DNA from: Clostridia bacterium
Lineage (GTDB): Bacteria; Bacillota; Clostridia; Oscillospirales; Acutalibacteraceae
Length of the DNA: 64,000 bases
Reading direction: 5' to 3'
NCBI GenBank assembly: GCA_017624735.1
Contig: JAGAMK010000020.1
Span: 1-64,000 of the forward strand
A program made the translations under genes and the position numbers. Positions 41,537 to 51,094 of this stretch are shown piece by piece. The number at the start of each line of letters is the position of its first letter. Position 1 is the first letter of the stretch. The notes beneath the pieces were generated by a model that saw nothing but the letters and a program-made list of their open reading frames with translations, searched no databases and was not told where the DNA came from.

Positions 41537-43273
41537 ATGACTTTCGAAATCATTAAAAATCAATTTGTAAAGGATGGGAAACCAATAAAAATAATTTCAG
41601 GTGCAGTGCATTATTTCAGAAATATGCCCGACACTTGGGAAGATATTTTTATGAAAATGAAGGCTATGGGTTGTAACTGTGTTGAAACCTATTGTGCTTG
41701 GAATATGCACGAAAAAGTGCCGGGTGAATATGACTTTACAGGTAACTTAAATATTGCAAAATATATTGAAACAGCTCAAAAGGTTGGTCTTATGGTTATT
41801 GTAAGACCGGGTCCATATATCTGTGCAGAATGGGAATTTGGCGGACTTCCTTGGTGGATTCAAGCGGATGAAGACATGGAAATCCGTTGTATGAATAAAA
41901 AATATATTGAACGTTTTGACTTGTATCTTGATAAACTTTGTGCAGAAATTAAGCCATATCTTACCACAAATGGTGGCTCTGTAATTATGGTTCAATGTGA
42001 AAACGAATATGGCTATTATGGTGATGATAAAGAATACCTTAACTATTTAAAACAAGGCTTTATTAACCGTGGAATTGATGTACCATTGTTTACATCCGAT
42101 GGTACAAGTAAAAGCGATTTGCTTGACGGTACTATTGAAGGTTGCTTGCCAACGCTTAATTTTGGTAGCAGAGTTGAAGAAAACTTTAAAGCACACGATG
42201 AACTTTTTCCAGATACACCTAAAATGTGTATGGAAATGTGGAATGGTTGGTTTGATGCATGGGGTGACGATAAGCATCATACAACATCAGCAGAAGACTA
42301 CGCAAAAGTCGTTGACGATATGCTCGCTCGTGGTAGCCTTAATATGTATATGTTTATTGGAGGAACAAATTTCGGTTTCACATCGGGTGCTAATCATTAT
42401 GAGAGATTTTGTCCCGATGTTACAAGTTATGACTATGATGCTATGCTTACTGAATGCGGTGATATTACACCTAAATATATGGCAGTGCGTGATGTTATCA
42501 AAAAGCATATCGGTGAAGAGTTGCCGGAAATCCCTGCAAACAGAGAGAAAAAGGCTTATGGCAAATTCAAATTGACAGAGAGCGAAGGTTTCTTCACAGC
42601 ACTCCTTGAACTTGCTACTCCTGTTCATGCAGATGTTCCAAGATGTATGGAAAAATACGGAAACGGATATGGTTTTATTGCTTACAGAACAGTTTTAAAT
42701 CGTGATTATGATGAAGTTAATCTCTCATTTGAAAGAATCGGTGACCGTGCACAGATTTACATAAATGACAATCTTGTGGATATCCTTTATATCAATGACA
42801 GACTTGAAACAAAGATTTCCGCAAAAGCAGGGGATGTTCTTACAGTACTTTGCGAAAATATGGGTAGAACCAATTTTGGTCCTAAGATGATGTTCAAAAA
42901 AGGTATTGCCGGCAGATGTTTGTTGGATAAGAGAATTCATTTCAACTGGGATGTCTACACCTTGCCAATGAATAATCTTGATAAGTTATCATTTAATGGT
43001 AAGTCATTCAATGAAAAATCAGCATTTTACAGAGGATATTTCAATATTGAAAATCCAAAGGATACATTTTTAAAACTTGATAATTTTACGAAAGGATTTG
43101 TTGTGATTAACGGATTTAATCTGGGCAGATATTGGGAAATCGGACCACAACAGACCTTATATGTACCTTCAAGCGTGTTGAAAGACGGAGAAAACGAGGT
43201 TATTGTTTTTGAATCTGACGGACTTAAAGGTGAAGCAGAAATAGAATTTGTGGATACACCGATTTTAGGATAA
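41537..43273 (+). CDS. GH35 beta-galactosidase
   Basis: This 578-aa protein has no signal peptide, so it is intracellular. The GH35 barrel at 1-330 includes HYFRNMPDTWED, RPGPYICAEWEFGG, acid/base E157 (ENEYG) and nucleophile E233 (MEMWNGWFDAWG), followed by beta-sandwich domains to 578 with FVVINGFNLGRYWEIGPQQTLYVP. It removes terminal beta-galactose from oligosaccharides. GAGTGG precedes the ATG. The Y-family polymerase starts 23 bases after its stop and may be read through. Confidence 0.95.
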   Translation: MTFEIIKNQFVKDGKPIKIISGAVHYFRNMPDTWEDIFMKMKAMGCNCVETYCAWNMHEKVPGEYDFTGNLNIAKYIETAQKVGLMVIVRPGPYICAEWEFGGLPWWIQADEDMEIRCMNKKYIERFDLYLDKLCAEIKPYLTTNGGSVIMVQCENEYGYYGDDKEYLNYLKQGFINRGIDVPLFTSDGTSKSDLLDGTIEGCLPTLNFGSRVEENFKAHDELFPDTPKMCMEMWNGWFDAWGDDKHHTTSAEDYAKVVDDMLARGSLNMYMFIGGTNFGFTSGANHYERFCPDVTSYDYDAMLTECGDITPKYMAVRDVIKKHIGEELPEIPANREKKAYGKFKLTESEGFFTALLELATPVHADVPRCMEKYGNGYGFIAYRTVLNRDYDEVNLSFERIGDRAQIYINDNLVDILYINDRLETKISAKAGDVLTVLCENMGRTNFGPKMMFKKGIAGRCLLDKRIHFNWDVYTLPMNNLDKLSFNGKSFNEKSAFYRGYFNIENPKDTFLKLDNFTKGFVVINGFNLGRYWEIGPQQTLYVPSSVLKDGENEVIVFESDGLKGEAEIEFVDTPILG

Positions 43274-43296
43274 TTAAGAAAAAGGAGAGGCAGAAA

Positions 43297-44781
43297 ATGG
43301 CAGATAAGAAATATCTTTGTATAGACTTAAAGTCCTTTTTTGCCTCCGTTGAGTGTGTGGAAAGGGGACTTAACCCCATGACCACAAATCTGGTTGTTGC
43401 TGACAAGGGAAGAACGGAGAAAACAATCTGCCTTGCAGTAACACCATCTTTAAAAGCCTATGGTATTCCAGGTAGAGCAAGACTTTTTGAAGTTGTGCAG
43501 AAGGTCAGAGAAGTTAACAATCAAAGACGACTTAATGCTCCAAAAAGAACATTTGTTGATAAGTCTTTTAATTCAGAAGAACTGAATAGTAATTCAAGCC
43601 TTGAACTTGATTATATTGTTGCGCCGCCCAGAATGGCATATTATATGGAGTATAGCACACGAATTTATAATGTGTATCTTAAATATATTGCGCCTGAGGA
43701 CATTCATGTTTATTCCATTGACGAGGTTTTTATTGATATAACCCATTATCTTGCAACATACAAACTGACTGCTCATGATTTTGCGAGAAAACTCATTCAG
43801 GATGTCCTGAAAACTACGGGAATTACTGCCACGGCAGGAATAGGGACAAATATGTACCTTGCCAAGATTGCTATGGATATTGAGGCAAAGCATATCCCTG
43901 CGGATAAAGATGGAGTACGAATTGCCGAGCTTGACGAAATGAGTTATCGTGAAAAGTTGTGGTCACACAAGCCACTTACCGATTTCTGGCGAGTTGGAAA
44001 AGGCTATGCTAATAAACTTGAGCGATATGGTATGAAGACAATGGGTGATGTTGCTCGTTGTTCACTATATAACGAAGATTTGCTTTACAGACTTTTCGGT
44101 GTCAATGCTGAATTGCTTATTGACCACGCCTGGGGTTGGGAGCCTTGCACAATTAAAGAAATCAAGGTATATAAGCCGTCAACAAACAGTTTGAGTTCAG
44201 GTCAGGTTTTGCAAACACCCTATTATTTTGATAAAGCCAAGCTTGTAACAAGGGAAATGGCAGAAACCATGGCTCTTGAACTTGTAGAAAAAGCACTTGT
44301 AACAAATCAGGTAGTGCTTACAATAGGATATGACATTGACAATTTAACCGATGAGAATATTCAGTATAATGGTGAGGTTGTAACTGACTTTTATGGACGA
44401 AAAGTGCCGAAACATGCTCATGGCACGGGGAATATTGACCGATATACTGCATCGTCAAAGTTGATTGTTGATGCCACAATGGAACTTTTTGACCGAATTG
44501 TGGATAAAAGTCTTCTTGTGCGAAGAATAAATATTGCAGTTTGCAAATTACAAAGAGAAAAGGATGTAAAGGAAAATCAGGTTGAACAACTTGACCTTTT
44601 TACAGATTACGAAAAGAAAAATAAGCAGGAAGAGAACCTTGCAAAAGAAAAAAGAATGCAGGAAGCAGTTTTGAGTATTAAAAAGAAATTCGGCAAAAAT
44701 GCAATTCTCAAGGGAATGAACCTTGAAGAAGGTGCAACTGCCAAGGAGCGAAACAGTCAGATTGGTGGACATAAGGCGTAA
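43297..44781 (+). CDS. Y-family DNA polymerase (UmuC/DinB-like, ImpB/MucB/SamB family)
   Basis: This 494-aa translesion polymerase has catalytic acidic residues visible in CIDLKSFFASVECVERG (Asp near position 9) and SIDEVFIDI (SxDE motif). Its long palm-finger region and C-terminal little-finger domain match the Gram-positive UvrX/YqjW group. AAAGGAGAGG precedes the ATG. The next gene encodes its usual YolD-like partner. No LexA box was identified in the short gap upstream. Confidence 0.9.
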   Translation: MADKKYLCIDLKSFFASVECVERGLNPMTTNLVVADKGRTEKTICLAVTPSLKAYGIPGRARLFEVVQKVREVNNQRRLNAPKRTFVDKSFNSEELNSNSSLELDYIVAPPRMAYYMEYSTRIYNVYLKYIAPEDIHVYSIDEVFIDITHYLATYKLTAHDFARKLIQDVLKTTGITATAGIGTNMYLAKIAMDIEAKHIPADKDGVRIAELDEMSYREKLWSHKPLTDFWRVGKGYANKLERYGMKTMGDVARCSLYNEDLLYRLFGVNAELLIDHAWGWEPCTIKEIKVYKPSTNSLSSGQVLQTPYYFDKAKLVTREMAETMALELVEKALVTNQVVLTIGYDIDNLTDENIQYNGEVVTDFYGRKVPKHAHGTGNIDRYTASSKLIVDATMELFDRIVDKSLLVRRINIAVCKLQREKDVKENQVEQLDLFTDYEKKNKQEENLAKEKRMQEAVLSIKKKFGKNAILKGMNLEEGATAKERNSQIGGHKA

Positions 44782-44798
44782 TGAAAGGAGTATGACCT

Positions 44799-45230
44799 AT
44801 GCAAGGTGATTATGATGATATTATAAATCTTCCACATCATCAATCTGATAAAAGACCACATATGTCACTCTATGACCGTGCAGCACAGTTTGCACCATTC
44901 TCCGCTCTTACAGGTCACGATGATGCAATAAAGGAAACTGCAAGGCTGACGGATAAAAAACTTGAACTTGACGATTATGAGCAAATGCTCTTAAATAACA
45001 AAATGAATTTCATTTTGAACCACATAAACGAGCAACCTGAAATCACGGTGACATATTTTATCCCTGATAGTGCAAAAGCAGGGGGCATGTATCTTGATTT
45101 TGCAGGTAATATAAAAAAGTTCGATTCAGTCCAAAGAGTGATTTGTTTTACGGATAAGACGGAAATTGCTATTGATGATATTATAGAAATTAAAAGTGAA
45201 CTTCTATCGGAAAACGCAGAGGTTTTGTAG
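44799..45230 (+). CDS. YolD-like protein
   Basis: This 143-aa protein has the YolD-like core RPHMSLYDRAAQFAPFSALTGHDDAI near residues 22-47, followed by a helix DKKLELDDYEQMLLNNKM and a beta-rich C-terminus. In Firmicutes such proteins are encoded next to Y-family polymerases and are thought to modulate them. The gene starts 17 bases after the polymerase stop with an AAAGGAG site. Confidence 0.85.
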   Translation: MQGDYDDIINLPHHQSDKRPHMSLYDRAAQFAPFSALTGHDDAIKETARLTDKKLELDDYEQMLLNNKMNFILNHINEQPEITVTYFIPDSAKAGGMYLDFAGNIKKFDSVQRVICFTDKTEIAIDDIIEIKSELLSENAEVL

Positions 45231-45266
45231 GTAATGTTTATAGATAATAGTAAATAATAAAAGAGA

Positions 45267-45300
45267 AAAGGAAGGGTAACAAATTTGTTATCCTTCCTTT
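45267..45300. terminator. Bidirectional terminator between the YolD-like gene and trxB
   Basis: A 14-bp stem (one G-T pair) with an AAATTT loop lies between converging genes, with T-rich tails on both strands. Confidence 0.85.
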
Positions 45301-45319
45301 TACCATAGGAATATATCGA

Positions 45320-46225
45320 TTAGATAGTATCAACATAGTCACAAGCAGCAAGTGCGGCAACTGCTCCATCACCTGCGGCAGTTATTACCTGACGGATTGT
45401 TTTTGTTCTGCAGTCACCTGCAACAAAAATACCCTTTGCATTTGTTGTGCAGTTTTCATTAGCATCAACATAACCACGACCGTCAAGAGTAATAATATCT
45501 TTAAAAATATCATTCTGTGGAACAAGTCCGATTGCAACGAACATACCGTCAAGAGTCAAATCTAAACTTACATCAGTTGCAGCATTCTTGATTGTAATTC
45601 CTTTAAGTTCATTTTCGCCAATAAGCTTTTCAACTACTGTGCCGAGAATGATTTCAACATTTTCTTTGCTTTGGAGTTTTTCTACAAGCTTTTGTTCACC
45701 TGTAAAGAAATCAAGATTCTGGATTACATAAACCTTTTTTGCAAGGTCAGAAAGGAGGATTGCTTCCTGCAAAGCAGAGTTACCGCCACCGATAACAGCA
45801 ACTGTTTTGCCTTCATAGAAAGCACCGTCACAAACTGCACAGAATGAAATGCCTTCACCGATAAGGTTCTGTTCATTTTCGAGTCCCAATAGTCTGTGCT
45901 TTGCACCTGTTGCAATAATAACGGATTTGCTCTCGAACTCACCTGAATCAGTAACAACTGTTTTAATGTCACCATCACGGATTTCGAGCACTTCTGCACA
46001 TTCAACCTCAGCATCCTGATTAAGAACCTGTTCAACAAGCTTTTCTGCAAACTCGTTGCCGGTTACTTCCTGGAAACCGGGAATGTTTTCAACCTTTGGA
46101 GAATAAGTAATCTGTCCGCCAAAACTTGCTTTTTCAATAACGAGAACTGTTTTGTTTGCCCTACGAGCATATAGGGCGGCGGTAAGCCCTGCAGGACCAC
46201 CGCCGATTATTATAATATCATACAT
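45320..46225 (-). CDS. trxB: Thioredoxin reductase
   Basis: This 301-aa flavoenzyme passes electrons from NADPH to thioredoxin-like proteins. FAD motif GGGPAGLTAALYARR, redox CAVC (FCAVCDGAF), NADPH motif GGGNSALQEA and GIFVAGDCRTK are present. It lies 23 bases downstream of the nrdD gene on the same strand, which makes it the probable reductant source for the redoxin domain fused to NrdD. Confidence 0.95.
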   Translation of the reverse strand: MYDIIIIGGGPAGLTAALYARRANKTVLVIEKASFGGQITYSPKVENIPGFQEVTGNEFAEKLVEQVLNQDAEVECAEVLEIRDGDIKTVVTDSGEFESKSVIIATGAKHRLLGLENEQNLIGEGISFCAVCDGAFYEGKTVAVIGGGNSALQEAILLSDLAKKVYVIQNLDFFTGEQKLVEKLQSKENVEIILGTVVEKLIGENELKGITIKNAATDVSLDLTLDGMFVAIGLVPQNDIFKDIITLDGRGYVDANENCTTNAKGIFVAGDCRTKTIRQVITAAGDGAVAALAACDYVDTI

Positions 46226-46248
46226 AAATTATAATCCCTTAAATTTAA

Positions 46249-48627
46249 TTATGCGTTGAGGAATTTCTTAATATCAGAAACGCCTGTGTATTTTTCAAAT
46301 GTACCATTCTTGACAACTACAAGTGTTGGAGCTTGCTTAACACCGAATTCGTTAACTAAATCAGCGTATTCGTTAGCAAGGAGTTTTTCGTATGCAACGC
46401 CTGCTTTGTCAAGTAAAGAACAAGCAATCTTACAGTTTGGACAAGTTGCTGTTGTGAAAAGGAAAGTACCGTCTGCAGATTCTACAACTGTTTCTGTTTT
46501 TGCCTTTACGCAATCACAAACTTCGTTTTCTGTAACATCGTGTGTAAGGTGTGAGTTAGCAATATCGTAAACTTTTCTGTCCTTATATTCCTGAGCCTTA
46601 CCGTCATTCCAGTTCTTAACAGGACGATAATAACCGGTAATTCTTGAGTAAACCTCTGCTTCTTCACCACAGTGTGGACAAGTGAATGCTTCACCTGCGA
46701 TGTAACCATGGTTCTTACAGATTGAGTAAATTGGTGAAATTGAGTAGTAAGGAAGTCTGTAGTTAGATGCAATCTTCTTAACAAGATTTGCACAAGACTG
46801 CCAGTCAGGAAGTTTTTCACCAAGGAATGCGTGGAATACTGTACCTGATGTGTAAAGAGTGTGAAGTTCATCCTGCATATCAAGAGCAGTGAAGATGTCC
46901 TGTGTATAGCCAACAGGAAGGTGTGAACTGTTTGTATAATAAGGTGTTTCGCCCTCTTTGCGTCCTGCTGTAATGATGTCGGGATAGTATTTAAGGTCGT
47001 GCTTTGCAAGACGGAATGCAGTTGATTCTGCAGGAGTTGCTTCAAGGTTGTAAAGGTCACCATAAAGCTCCTGATAGTCAGAAAGTCTTGTTCTCATGTG
47101 GTTAAGAACATCCTTTGCAAACTGCTGTGTCTTTTCATTTGTCATGTCAGCTTGAATCCATTTTGCATTAAGACCAGCTTCGTTCATACCAACAAGACCG
47201 ATTGTTGAGAAATGGTTGTTGAATGTACCGAGGTATCTCTTTGTATATGGATAAAGACCTGCGTCAAGAAGCTTTGTAATAACATCACGTTTAACTTTAA
47301 GTGAACGAGCAGAAATATCCATCATCTTGTCAAGACGAGCATAGAAATCAGCCTCATCCTTTGCAAGGTAAGCAATTCTTGGTAAGTTGATTGTAACAAC
47401 ACCAACTGAACCTGTTGATTCACCACTACCGAAGAAACCACCTGACTTCTTGCGAAGTTCACGAAGGTCAAGACGAAGACGGCAGCACATTGAACGAACG
47501 TCTGAAGGTTCCATGTCACTGTTGATGTAGTTTGAGAAATAAGGAGTACCGTATTTTGCTGTCATTTCGAAGAGAAGTTTATTGTTCTCTGTTTCTGACC
47601 AGTCAAAATCACGAGTGATTGAATATGTTGGAATTGGATACTGGAAGCCACGACCGTTAGCATCGCCTTCAACCATAACTTCAATGAAAGCTTTGTTAAC
47701 CATATCCATTTCAGCTTTACAATCTTTGTATTTGAAATCCATTTCCTTGCCACCAACAATACAGTTGAGCTCTGCAAGGTCGTTTGGAACTGTCCAGTCA
47801 AGAGTGATGTTTGTGAATGGTGACTGTGTACCCCAACGAGAAGGAGTGTTAACACCGTAAATGAATGACTGGATGCACTGTTTAACTTCTTTATATGAAA
47901 GGTTATCAACCTTTACGAATGGTGCAAGATATGTGTCGAATGATGAGAAAGCCTGAGCACCTGCCCATTCATTCTGCATAATTCCAAGGAAGTTAACCAT
48001 CTGGTTGCAAAGAGTTGAAAGGTGAGCAGCAGGAGCAGATGTGATTTTGCCCGGAACACCGCCAAGACCTTCCTGAATTAACTGTTTAAGTGACCAACCT
48101 GCACAGTAACCTGTAAGCATTGAAAGGTCGTGAATATGAATGTCAGCATTTCTGTGTGCGTTGCCGATTTCATCATCGTAAATTTCAGAGAGCCAGTAGT
48201 TAGCAGTAACTGCACCTGAGTTTGAAAGAATAAGACCACCAACAGAATAGGTAACTGTTGAGTTTTCTTTAACACGCCAGTCGTTAACATTGAGGTAGTT
48301 GTCGATAATAGCCTTGTAGTCAACCATTGTTGCATTAAGGTTACGAACTTTTTCTCTCTGACGACGGTAGATGATATATGCCTTTGCAACATCATCGTAG
48401 CCTGCCTTAATAAGCACTGATTCTACACTGTCCTGAATGTTTTCAACGGAAATTGCCTGGTCCTCGATTTTTGGCTCAAATTCTGCTGTTACTTTGAGTG
48501 CAAGGAAATCGATAATGTCAGCATTGTACTGCTTGTTACAAGCGTCAAATGCGAGAGTGATAGCTTCTGCAATCTTTTTAAGGTCAAAAGAAGCTATTTT
48601 GCCGTCTCTTTTTACTACGTTATACAT
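46249..48627 (-). CDS. nrdD: Anaerobic ribonucleoside-triphosphate reductase fused to a C-terminal redoxin domain
   Basis: This 792-aa class III enzyme converts NTPs to dNTPs without oxygen. Residues 1-95 are an ATP-cone allosteric domain (VVKRDGKIASFDLKKI). The barrel contains RSMCCRLRLDLREL and the glycyl radical loop RITGYYRPVKNW with the radical Gly at about 665. Zinc-site cysteines (CPHC and CDC) are also seen. The last ~70 residues form a thioredoxin/glutaredoxin-like domain with C729-P-N-C732 and APTLVVVKNG. Most NrdD proteins end soon after the glycyl loop. The start follows a strong AGGAGG site. Regulated by an NrdR-type box upstream. Confidence 0.95.
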   Translation of the reverse strand: MYNVVKRDGKIASFDLKKIAEAITLAFDACNKQYNADIIDFLALKVTAEFEPKIEDQAISVENIQDSVESVLIKAGYDDVAKAYIIYRRQREKVRNLNATMVDYKAIIDNYLNVNDWRVKENSTVTYSVGGLILSNSGAVTANYWLSEIYDDEIGNAHRNADIHIHDLSMLTGYCAGWSLKQLIQEGLGGVPGKITSAPAAHLSTLCNQMVNFLGIMQNEWAGAQAFSSFDTYLAPFVKVDNLSYKEVKQCIQSFIYGVNTPSRWGTQSPFTNITLDWTVPNDLAELNCIVGGKEMDFKYKDCKAEMDMVNKAFIEVMVEGDANGRGFQYPIPTYSITRDFDWSETENNKLLFEMTAKYGTPYFSNYINSDMEPSDVRSMCCRLRLDLRELRKKSGGFFGSGESTGSVGVVTINLPRIAYLAKDEADFYARLDKMMDISARSLKVKRDVITKLLDAGLYPYTKRYLGTFNNHFSTIGLVGMNEAGLNAKWIQADMTNEKTQQFAKDVLNHMRTRLSDYQELYGDLYNLEATPAESTAFRLAKHDLKYYPDIITAGRKEGETPYYTNSSHLPVGYTQDIFTALDMQDELHTLYTSGTVFHAFLGEKLPDWQSCANLVKKIASNYRLPYYSISPIYSICKNHGYIAGEAFTCPHCGEEAEVYSRITGYYRPVKNWNDGKAQEYKDRKVYDIANSHLTHDVTENEVCDCVKAKTETVVESADGTFLFTTATCPNCKIACSLLDKAGVAYEKLLANEYADLVNEFGVKQAPTLVVVKNGTFEKYTGVSDIKKFLNA

Positions 48628-48717
48628 ATTGTGCCCTCCTATTGATTTTAAATTTGTTGTGCCTTCAGATATGATTCATATCCCATACGCACAGTCGTTT
48701 TTTGGTTAGCGAGGTTT

Positions 48718-48771
48718 ATTATAGTACATATCTTGTGCGTTGTCAATAGGTTTTTACACAATATATTGTGT
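48718..48771 (-). promoter_or_regulatory. nrdD promoter with NrdR-type boxes
   Basis: On the minus strand TTGACA (48741-48746) and TATAAT (48718-48723) have a 17-base spacer. The 16-bp palindrome ACACAATATATTGTGT at 48756-48771 matches the NrdR consensus. A weaker half-matching box (48723-48738) lies inside the promoter, with centres 33 bases apart, the usual two-box spacing. Confidence 0.8.
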
Positions 48772-48776
48772 TTTTC

Positions 48777-49469
48777 TTAAATTCCTCGAATTTCAACATA
48801 AGGGACAAATTCTGTTGCTTTTTTCTTCATTTCTTTAAGCATATCAACGGATACAGGGCTTAAACCACTCTGTATAAGGTCGCCTGAATCCACAAAATTC
48901 TGTAAAAAGTACTTGTGTGCACCTTTAATCCATACCACAATATCTTGTATGTCGTCTAGAGTGTGGAAACCGTCAACAATAGTTGTTCTGAATTCATAAT
49001 CCACTTTATTCTGCAATAAAAAGTCCACACTTTTCTCGATTGATGTCATATCAATGTTGTCAACACCTATTGTAGTCATATATTTTGCTTTGCTGTTTTT
49101 AATATCCATGGCAACATAATCCACAAGACCATTCTCCACAAGAGAAATAAGCTTTTCAGGAAAACTGCCGTTAGTATCAAGTTTAACAGAGTATCCCAAA
49201 TCTTTAATCTTGCCGATAAATTCTTCTATGCCGTCCTGTAAAAGTGGTTCACCACCAGTAATTACAACACCATCAAGAATACCTTGTCTTTTCCTTAAAT
49301 ATGAAAGAACCTCATCTTCATCTATATATGTATCTTTGTCAATGTGAGTTACAAGAGCTGCATTGTGACAGAAAGGACAACGGAAATTGCAACCGGGTGT
49401 AAAAACAATACAAGCCACTTTGCCGGGATAATCTAAAATTGTGAGTTTTTGAAAACCATTTATATACAT
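48777..49469 (-). CDS. nrdG: Anaerobic ribonucleotide reductase-activating protein NrdG
   Basis: This 230-aa radical SAM activase creates the glycyl radical on NrdD. The motif C27, C31, C34 (GCNFRCPFC) is followed by GGEPLLQDGIEEF. It starts FQKLTILDYPGKVAC, typical of the long NrdG/PflA-like form. It precedes nrdD on the same strand, separated by 149 bases that hold the NrdR-box promoter, so nrdD can also be expressed separately. Confidence 0.9.
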   Translation of the reverse strand: MYINGFQKLTILDYPGKVACIVFTPGCNFRCPFCHNAALVTHIDKDTYIDEDEVLSYLRKRQGILDGVVITGGEPLLQDGIEEFIGKIKDLGYSVKLDTNGSFPEKLISLVENGLVDYVAMDIKNSKAKYMTTIGVDNIDMTSIEKSVDFLLQNKVDYEFRTTIVDGFHTLDDIQDIVVWIKGAHKYFLQNFVDSGDLIQSGLSPVSVDMLKEMKKKATEFVPYVEIRGI

Positions 49470-49595
49470 AATAAATACTCCTTACAGATTTGCTGATAAT
49501 AGAATAACACAAACAAACACTAAATAAAAGAAAAAAATAAATTTGACGATATACATATTTATGTGATAGAATGAAATCATTAAAGGAAAAGGGGA

Positions 49596-50546
49596 ATGGG
49601 TATGGCAAAAAAACAAGTAACTCCTGAGGAGTATAAAGCAAAGCTTGAAAAAAAGGAAGCGAAGGGTAAACAGTTTTCAAAAATGTTTTTTGGAAGTCTT
49701 GCAATTTTACTTTCTTGCGTAATTGCATTTAGTGTGGTTTCTGCTTCACAGACTCTTATGTTAGGGCTTGGAAAAACAGGCATTGTGCAATCAGGAAATG
49801 TTACACAAAATAATAACTCGCAGGATGAAACTGCAAAAGATGACCCAACTGCAGATTGGGGAGACGATGTTGTGACAGGCAATCCTTCCGGCGAAGAGAA
49901 TAATCAGGAAGGAGTTCAAACGGAAACAGAGGAAAAAAAGCCTTATTCCACAATTCCTGAAATAGTTGAGTTTTTCAACACAGCCGTTAACAAAGTAAAA
50001 CCTGAAGCAGTTAAAGTTACTAAAAACTATGAAAAAAGAAATGTTACGAAGCTTGAACTTCCTTCTGCACTTCAATCAATGGGTGACACTCTTATTAACG
50101 AAGTGATGAAAGATGATACAGAACCGATTGTTTATGCAACAAAAGAAGAAATCAGAGATAACTATATGGTGCCTAATCAGGACTATGGCAGCAAATTGAA
50201 GGCTTCCGATGTTGAAAAAGCGGTTTGCAAGGACAACGGAAAAGAATACGAAATTTATATCCTTGTTAAGTCAGAGAAAAATCCAACTGCGGGTTCAGGT
50301 GTAGGCTCGGCGTTTGATGTAATCGAAGCCAGTGAAATGGCAGAAAAAGCACCATCGTTTTTAAAGGAAATGTCAACAGAGTATTATAATTGTGTTGTTA
50401 AAGTTACTATCGATAAGACCACGGGCAGAGTAACACATGCAAACTATTCAACTCCGTTATATATGAATGTAGTTGTGGAGATGTTTGGCACACACAAAGC
50501 AATAATGGATGTTACATTTGAAAAGGACTATACAATAGAATATTAA
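49596..50546 (+). CDS. Membrane-anchored protein of unknown function
   Basis: This 316-aa protein was not matched to a known family. The N-terminus is charged (about 1-28), followed by one hydrophobic helix (about 30-55), then a low-complexity acidic linker (about 65-110) and an extracellular domain at 120-316 with KPEAVKVTKNYEKRNVTKLE and a final YMNVVVEMFGTHKAIMDVTFEKDY. It resembles unnamed Oscillospiraceae surface proteins. AAAGGAAAAGGGG precedes the start. It is monocistronic. Confidence 0.7.
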   Translation: MGMAKKQVTPEEYKAKLEKKEAKGKQFSKMFFGSLAILLSCVIAFSVVSASQTLMLGLGKTGIVQSGNVTQNNNSQDETAKDDPTADWGDDVVTGNPSGEENNQEGVQTETEEKKPYSTIPEIVEFFNTAVNKVKPEAVKVTKNYEKRNVTKLELPSALQSMGDTLINEVMKDDTEPIVYATKEEIRDNYMVPNQDYGSKLKASDVEKAVCKDNGKEYEIYILVKSEKNPTAGSGVGSAFDVIEASEMAEKAPSFLKEMSTEYYNCVVKVTIDKTTGRVTHANYSTPLYMNVVVEMFGTHKAIMDVTFEKDYTIEY

Positions 50547-50557
50547 TAATTGACTTT

Positions 50558-50583
50558 ATAACGGTAGGATTTCCTACCGTTAT
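50558..50583 (+). terminator. Terminator of the 49.6-kb gene
   Basis: A perfect 12-bp stem (ATAACGGTAGGA with TCCTACCGTTAT) with a two-base loop and following T. Confidence 0.85.
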
Positions 50584-50657
50584 ATTTTTGCAGGGTATTG
50601 AGGATATTATATACAAATGATATAATATATAAAACAACATAAAGTAGGGAATAGTAT

Positions 50658-51059
50658 ATGAAAAAGTATAAAGGACTGATAATAATGCTTATAATTTCTC
50701 TTTGTCTTTTTGGTGGATGCAATGGTGAGAGAACGAAAGAAGAAACAAAAATTTCCTATGAACAAATCACCGCACAACAAGCTAAAGATTTAATGGAAAA
50801 AGAAACGGGATATATAATTGTTGATGCTCGTACACAAGAAGAATTTGAAGCAGGGCATATTGAGGGAGCAGTTTTAATTCCTGAATATGAAATCTCACAA
50901 AGAGCAGAAAAAGAATTGCTCGACAAAGACCAGTTAATCCTTGTCTACTGTCGCAGTGGCAGAAGAAGTAGAATTGCTTCACAGGCACTTGTGGATTTAG
51001 GCTACACAAATGTCAAAGAATTTGGTGGAATCATTGACTGGCCTTATGAAATTGTATAA
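50658..51059 (+). CDS. Rhodanese-domain lipoprotein
   Basis: This protein has 133 aa. The signal peptide ends in a lipobox (LFGGCNG), so it is membrane-attached and extracytoplasmic. Residues 35-130 are a rhodanese domain with the active-site cysteine in YCRSGRRSR and the opening IIVDARTQEEFEAGHIEGA. It moves sulfane sulphur; the partner is unknown. The flavin-reductase-like gene follows after 35 bases. Confidence 0.85.
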   Translation: MKKYKGLIIMLIISLCLFGGCNGERTKEETKISYEQITAQQAKDLMEKETGYIIVDARTQEEFEAGHIEGAVLIPEYEISQRAEKELLDKDQLILVYCRSGRRSRIASQALVDLGYTNVKEFGGIIDWPYEIV

Positions 51060-51094
51060 AATATAGATATAAATAAAATCAGAGGGGATTAAAA

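Noticed and set aside
42069..42575. 168-aa plus-strand frame
   Set aside because: It is a shadow in another frame of the GH35 gene.
46506..47063. 185-aa minus-strand frame
   Set aside because: It is an out-of-frame shadow of nrdD, rich in Thr/Gln/Leu and without a start site.
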